Under the pieces are notes generated by a model, which saw only the letters and a program-made list of their open reading frames with translations, searched no databases and was not told where the DNA came from. Shown here piece after piece: positions 61,279-64,000 of a stretch of 64,000 bases of DNA. The position numbers and the translations under genes were made by a program. Every line of letters begins with the position of its first letter. Positions within the stretch are counted from its first letter, which is position 1. Source of the DNA: Adhaeribacter pallidiroseus (GTDB taxonomy: Bacteria; Bacteroidota; Bacteroidia; Cytophagales; Hymenobacteraceae). Location: positions 5,084,001-5,148,000 of the forward strand of contig NZ_QASA01000001.1 in the NCBI RefSeq assembly GCF_003340495.1, read 5' to 3'.

Positions 61279-62826
61279 TCACGTTTTAGTGCGGCTATAC
61301 AGCAGTTCCAGCGGAATCATAGTGTCCGCCTGGTGGGCTGGTTTCCACCAGATTGGCGAAAGGCGCGGGCCACCCGGCTTTTGCAAGTACTCCACGCGGA
61401 TGGGATAAAAGCCTTTTTGCAGGGGTAGCAGGTAACTTTGACCGGTGCCGGCCACATTGTTTTGGCCCATTATTAACTCTTTCCCCAGGTAAACCCGCGA
61501 GGTGCTATCGTCGGCCATCTGGAAAATATAGTAGCCTTCTTCCGGAACCTCCAGAAAGCCTTCTACCAAACAGGCAAACCCGCCGGAATTTTGAAAATTA
61601 TTCCCGTTGAAATCTTTCCCGGCCAAGCCGGATTGAACGGGTTTTAGCTTTTTGAGATCGGGCCATTTCTGATAGTTTCCGGCGTAGTACGTATAGCGCA
61701 ATCCGCCCGGCTGCACCGCTTTTGGTTTGGGAACCGCGGCTAAAGCCGCCGAAATTTTAAAATTTCCGCGCAGAATCCGGGTATATTCCTGCCGGGGGCT
61801 GAACGACTTTACCGTAATAGTAGTAGTCTCCGAAACATTAAAGTTATTTTCTTTTTTTAAGGTTGCCGAGGCTAACGTAGGTTCCTGCCCATTGGTGGTA
61901 TAACGGAATTGCGTATTGGTAAAAAAATTAGCACACTCCACGGTAAAAGGCTTACCCGGTACCACCAGCCCGTTCCTGGGTTTGAGCAAAATATTACCTT
62001 CGTGCAAGTGCCCGGTATACGAAAAACGGAGCCCATCGTACACGCCTTTCCAGATCGTAGAAAAATGCGTTTCGTCGGGGTACTGGGCCACTTGCCAGAG
62101 TAAACCGGCGGGTGCTTTTTGCTGCAAAACGGAATCCAGAGCCGCCACTCCCATATCGTGGTAATCTCTGCCATCGCGCACGGAGAGCCAGAGTGTGTTG
62201 TTAATCCCCGCCATAGTGGGTAATTTTTGCGCGGCCATTTTGTTCACGTAGCCGTTGTCCCACCATAAACTAGGCTCCACGGTTAAGTAAGATTTAAAAA
62301 GCGTGGGCTCCTGTAAAAAGGCATAGACCGTAAATAGGCCGCCCAGCGAGGTACCGTACAGGGTATTGTTTTCTTTTTTGGTAGGATACTTCTGGTTGAT
62401 GTACGGAATTAACTCATTTTTAAAAAAAGCCAGAAAATTGGCGGCTCCCCCGGAAACCGAACCATCTTTCACCGCGGAAGGCGTAAAATCCCGGTCGCGC
62501 AGGTTTAAATCTTTCTGGTATAAATTAGGTACGCTCACCAGAATCATATTAGACGGAATGTAGCGGGCATACTCCATAAAGCCGTAGAGTTGAATGGCTA
62601 GGTTGGTGTTCCATTCGCCGTCTAAGATGTACAGTACATCGTACTTATTAGTGTTGCCTGCTTTATAATTCTGAGGCAAAATAACTCCCATCTTTCTGGT
62701 TTCTTTTAAAATGGCCGAATACAGCGAATCCGGTAACGTGTTTACCTTTTGCGCCTTTATTGGGCCAACGAGCAGAAAACCGATAAGAAAACCGGCAATG
62801 AAAAAAGAAATTTTTAAATTTTTCAA
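61279..62826 (-). CDS. Secreted esterase (esterase D/Fes type) with chitobiase-like and PA14-like domains
   Basis: 515 residues. Start is TTG 62826 since no ATG lies near the signal peptide (ISFFIAGFLIGFLLVGPIKAQ region, about 5-26). Residues 27-270 are an alpha/beta hydrolase of the esterase D group: VLYILDGEWN (64-73) and nucleophile Ser160 in YGTSLGGLF; the likely catalytic His is in YPDETHFSTIW. Residues about 290-365 resemble the chitobiase/beta-hexosaminidase C-terminal domain (FRYTTNGQEPTLAS). Residues 375-505 resemble a PA14/GLEYA sugar-binding domain (GLRYTYYAGNYQKWP, EEGYYIFQMADDSTSRVYL). Likely an acyl or feruloyl esterase acting on a polysaccharide at the surface. Confidence 0.88.
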   Translation of the reverse strand: MKNLKISFFIAGFLIGFLLVGPIKAQKVNTLPDSLYSAILKETRKMGVILPQNYKAGNTNKYDVLYILDGEWNTNLAIQLYGFMEYARYIPSNMILVSVPNLYQKDLNLRDRDFTPSAVKDGSVSGGAANFLAFFKNELIPYINQKYPTKKENNTLYGTSLGGLFTVYAFLQEPTLFKSYLTVEPSLWWDNGYVNKMAAQKLPTMAGINNTLWLSVRDGRDYHDMGVAALDSVLQQKAPAGLLWQVAQYPDETHFSTIWKGVYDGLRFSYTGHLHEGNILLKPRNGLVVPGKPFTVECANFFTNTQFRYTTNGQEPTLASATLKKENNFNVSETTTITVKSFSPRQEYTRILRGNFKISAALAAVPKPKAVQPGGLRYTYYAGNYQKWPDLKKLKPVQSGLAGKDFNGNNFQNSGGFACLVEGFLEVPEEGYYIFQMADDSTSRVYLGKELIMGQNNVAGTGQSYLLPLQKGFYPIRVEYLQKPGGPRLSPIWWKPAHQADTMIPLELLYSRTKT

Positions 62827-62863
62827 TTTTTGTAAGCTTAGCTCTGGCTGAATACTTTTTTAA

Positions 62864-64000
62864 TTACTCCGTCCGTAAATTCTGCACTGGGTTGGTGCGG
62901 GCCGCCCGGATAGAGCGGTAGATTACCGTGATACCCGCAATTACTAAGCTAAACAAGATAGCCATGAAAAAGCTGCCCGGCCCTATGGGGTCGCGGTAAG
63001 GGAAGTCTTGCAGCCAGGCCTGCATGGCGTACCAAGCTAGTGGTGCCGCTACAACAAAGGCAATAATAATCAGCACGAAAAACTCTTTCGTAAACAGCCC
63101 CACAATATTGGCTACTGAAGCGCCCAACACTTTGCGAATACCAATTTCTTTGGTGCGCTGCACGGCCATAAACGATACCAAACCGTACAAGCCCAAACAA
63201 CTAATAAAAATGGCAATGCCGGCAAACAGGCGGAACAGGTTAAACATTTTTACTTCTTCGCGGTAAAAATTGGCGATATCTTCATCAAGAAACGTGAATC
63301 CGAACAAGCTTTCGGGGTAAGCTTGCTTCCAGAGTTGCTCTACCTGGGCCATCGTAGCCCGCAGGGCGGCTGGTTCTAACTTCAGGCCGATTAATCCGTT
63401 GTGGGGCACTTTACGCATAAACACGCCCGGAATTTCGTCTTTTAAGGAGCCCGGATGAAAATCTTTTACCACCCCGGCAATCCGCCGTTTCTTACCGTCC
63501 CAGTCTACTTTCTGGCCAATGGCCGCTTCCGGCGTAGCAATGTTCATGGTGCGCAGCACGGTTTCGTTTACCAGAATATCTGCCGAATCGGTTTGCAAGT
63601 CTAAGTTTTTACCGGCCAGCAAGGTTAAGCCGTAGGTTTGCAGGTAGGTATGGTCAATGGGAATTTCGCGGATGTAATATTCTTTGGTGGGGTCGGAGCC
63701 CGGAAAAGTAAAGGTGCTCCATTGGTTATCTTCGCTGGAAGGCGCAAAAACCGCAAAGCTCACGCTCTTTACGCCAGGCAGTTGTTCGAACTGCTGGCGC
63801 AAAGCCCGGGCCGTTTCGGGTTTATTCTCGGCCGGCACCGGTAAAGTAACCACTGCTTCTTTGTTAAAACCTAAAGATTTATTCCGGAAATATTCCAGCT
63901 GGTTAGAGACGACCATGGTGCTGATTATTAACACCTGGGCAATAATAAACTGGCCCACAATCAGGCTGCGGCGTAAAGAAAAAGCGTTTCCGCGGGAAAC
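62864..64000 (-). CDS. Orphan FtsX/MacB_PCD permease, C-terminal part only (continues past window end)
   Basis: The frame is open to base 64000 and reads VSRGNAFSLRRSLIVGQF there, which is the middle of the usual protein (start of the second half, as in LRSGLVVFQF of other copies). The GTG at 63958 is therefore not a real start. About 379 residues are visible: second periplasmic domain, then VQRTKEIGIRKVLGASVAN and three TM helices, ending NPVQNLRTE. ADIANFYREEVKMFNLFRLFAG-like text just before the last TM bundle is unlike other copies in detail. It precedes the esterase gene by 37 bases on the same strand. Confidence 0.9.
   Translation of the reverse strand, partial: VSRGNAFSLRRSLIVGQFIIAQVLIISTMVVSNQLEYFRNKSLGFNKEAVVTLPVPAENKPETARALRQQFEQLPGVKSVSFAVFAPSSEDNQWSTFTFPGSDPTKEYYIREIPIDHTYLQTYGLTLLAGKNLDLQTDSADILVNETVLRTMNIATPEAAIGQKVDWDGKKRRIAGVVKDFHPGSLKDEIPGVFMRKVPHNGLIGLKLEPAALRATMAQVEQLWKQAYPESLFGFTFLDEDIANFYREEVKMFNLFRLFAGIAIFISCLGLYGLVSFMAVQRTKEIGIRKVLGASVANIVGLFTKEFFVLIIIAFVVAAPLAWYAMQAWLQDFPYRDPIGPGSFFMAILFSLVIAGITVIYRSIRAARTNPVQNLRTE

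Noticed and set aside
63958-63958. GTG as start of the last permease
   Set aside because: The frame continues to the window edge with residues typical of the family, so the start is outside.

Overview
The window reads as the chromosome of a Bacteroidota bacterium, most likely a Cytophagales/Hymenobacteraceae member (an Adhaeribacter-like genome is my inference). Supporting signs are a type IX secretion (T9SS) sorting tail, a two-transmembrane-type LytS/LytTR sensor pair, a head-GIN adhesin protein, M56/BlaI pairs, large two-part FtsX permeases, few Shine-Dalgarno sites, and TAnnTTTG-type -7 boxes at two regulator promoters. An AAATTTAAAAA-type string recurs just upstream of many start codons.

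Layout. 1-1.7 kb: a 5'-truncated alpha/beta hydrolase and a polysaccharide deacetylase pseudogene with two in-frame stops. 1.8-4.6 kb: a BlaI repressor and M56 sensor-protease operon with tandem operator boxes. 4.6-14.4 kb: a four-gene array of orphan FtsX/MacB-type permeases. 14.4-15.2 kb: a regulatory region and a MITE-like inverted repeat. 15.2-18.3 kb: a P1-family peptidase overlapping a class IV aminotransferase, then an AT-rich HNH nuclease gene. 18.8-26.8 kb: secreted lipoproteins, a LytS/LytTR two-component pair, an orphan 125-residue protein and a T9SS cargo protein. 27-39.5 kb: a second array of five FtsX permeases, one frameshifted. 39.5-43.6 kb: remnant DNA, a duplicated intergenic repeat and a five-gene ArsR-controlled operon (ArsR, SRPBCC, DoxX, DUF4256, DUF1801/YdeI). 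43.6-46.8 kb: MarR plus a frameshifted rifampicin phosphotransferase. 47-50.8 kb: YdeI-like, DUF1761, WYL regulator (frameshifted), SDR, Crp/Fnr and an SDR remnant. 51-54.2 kb: small AT-rich lipoprotein, secreted and membrane genes, all on the minus strand, each separated by an imperfect palindrome. 54.3-62.8 kb: a Bcr/CflA-type MFS exporter, a PhyH-like oxygenase, a GIN protein, a FecR-N-like membrane protein, another FtsX permease and a secreted esterase. 62.8-64 kb: the 3' part of an eleventh FtsX permease, cut by the window edge.

Themes. Eleven paralogous permeases without any ABC ATPase in view take up about 40% of the window. The lead gene of each array has the same upstream motif architecture: a GTCCGGTTTTGATAC-containing box about 64 nt from a TGGCATTTTTATT box, which is about 116 nt from the start codon. 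The 51.0-54.2 kb segment looks like a cassette array: one short ORF per palindrome, a stop codon inside a palindrome, and unrelated cargo. It is the best candidate here for an undescribed system, although the palindromes do not match canonical integron attC sites. At least five genes between 31.9 and 51.9 kb carry single small frameshifts, so either gene decay or assembly error has to be considered.
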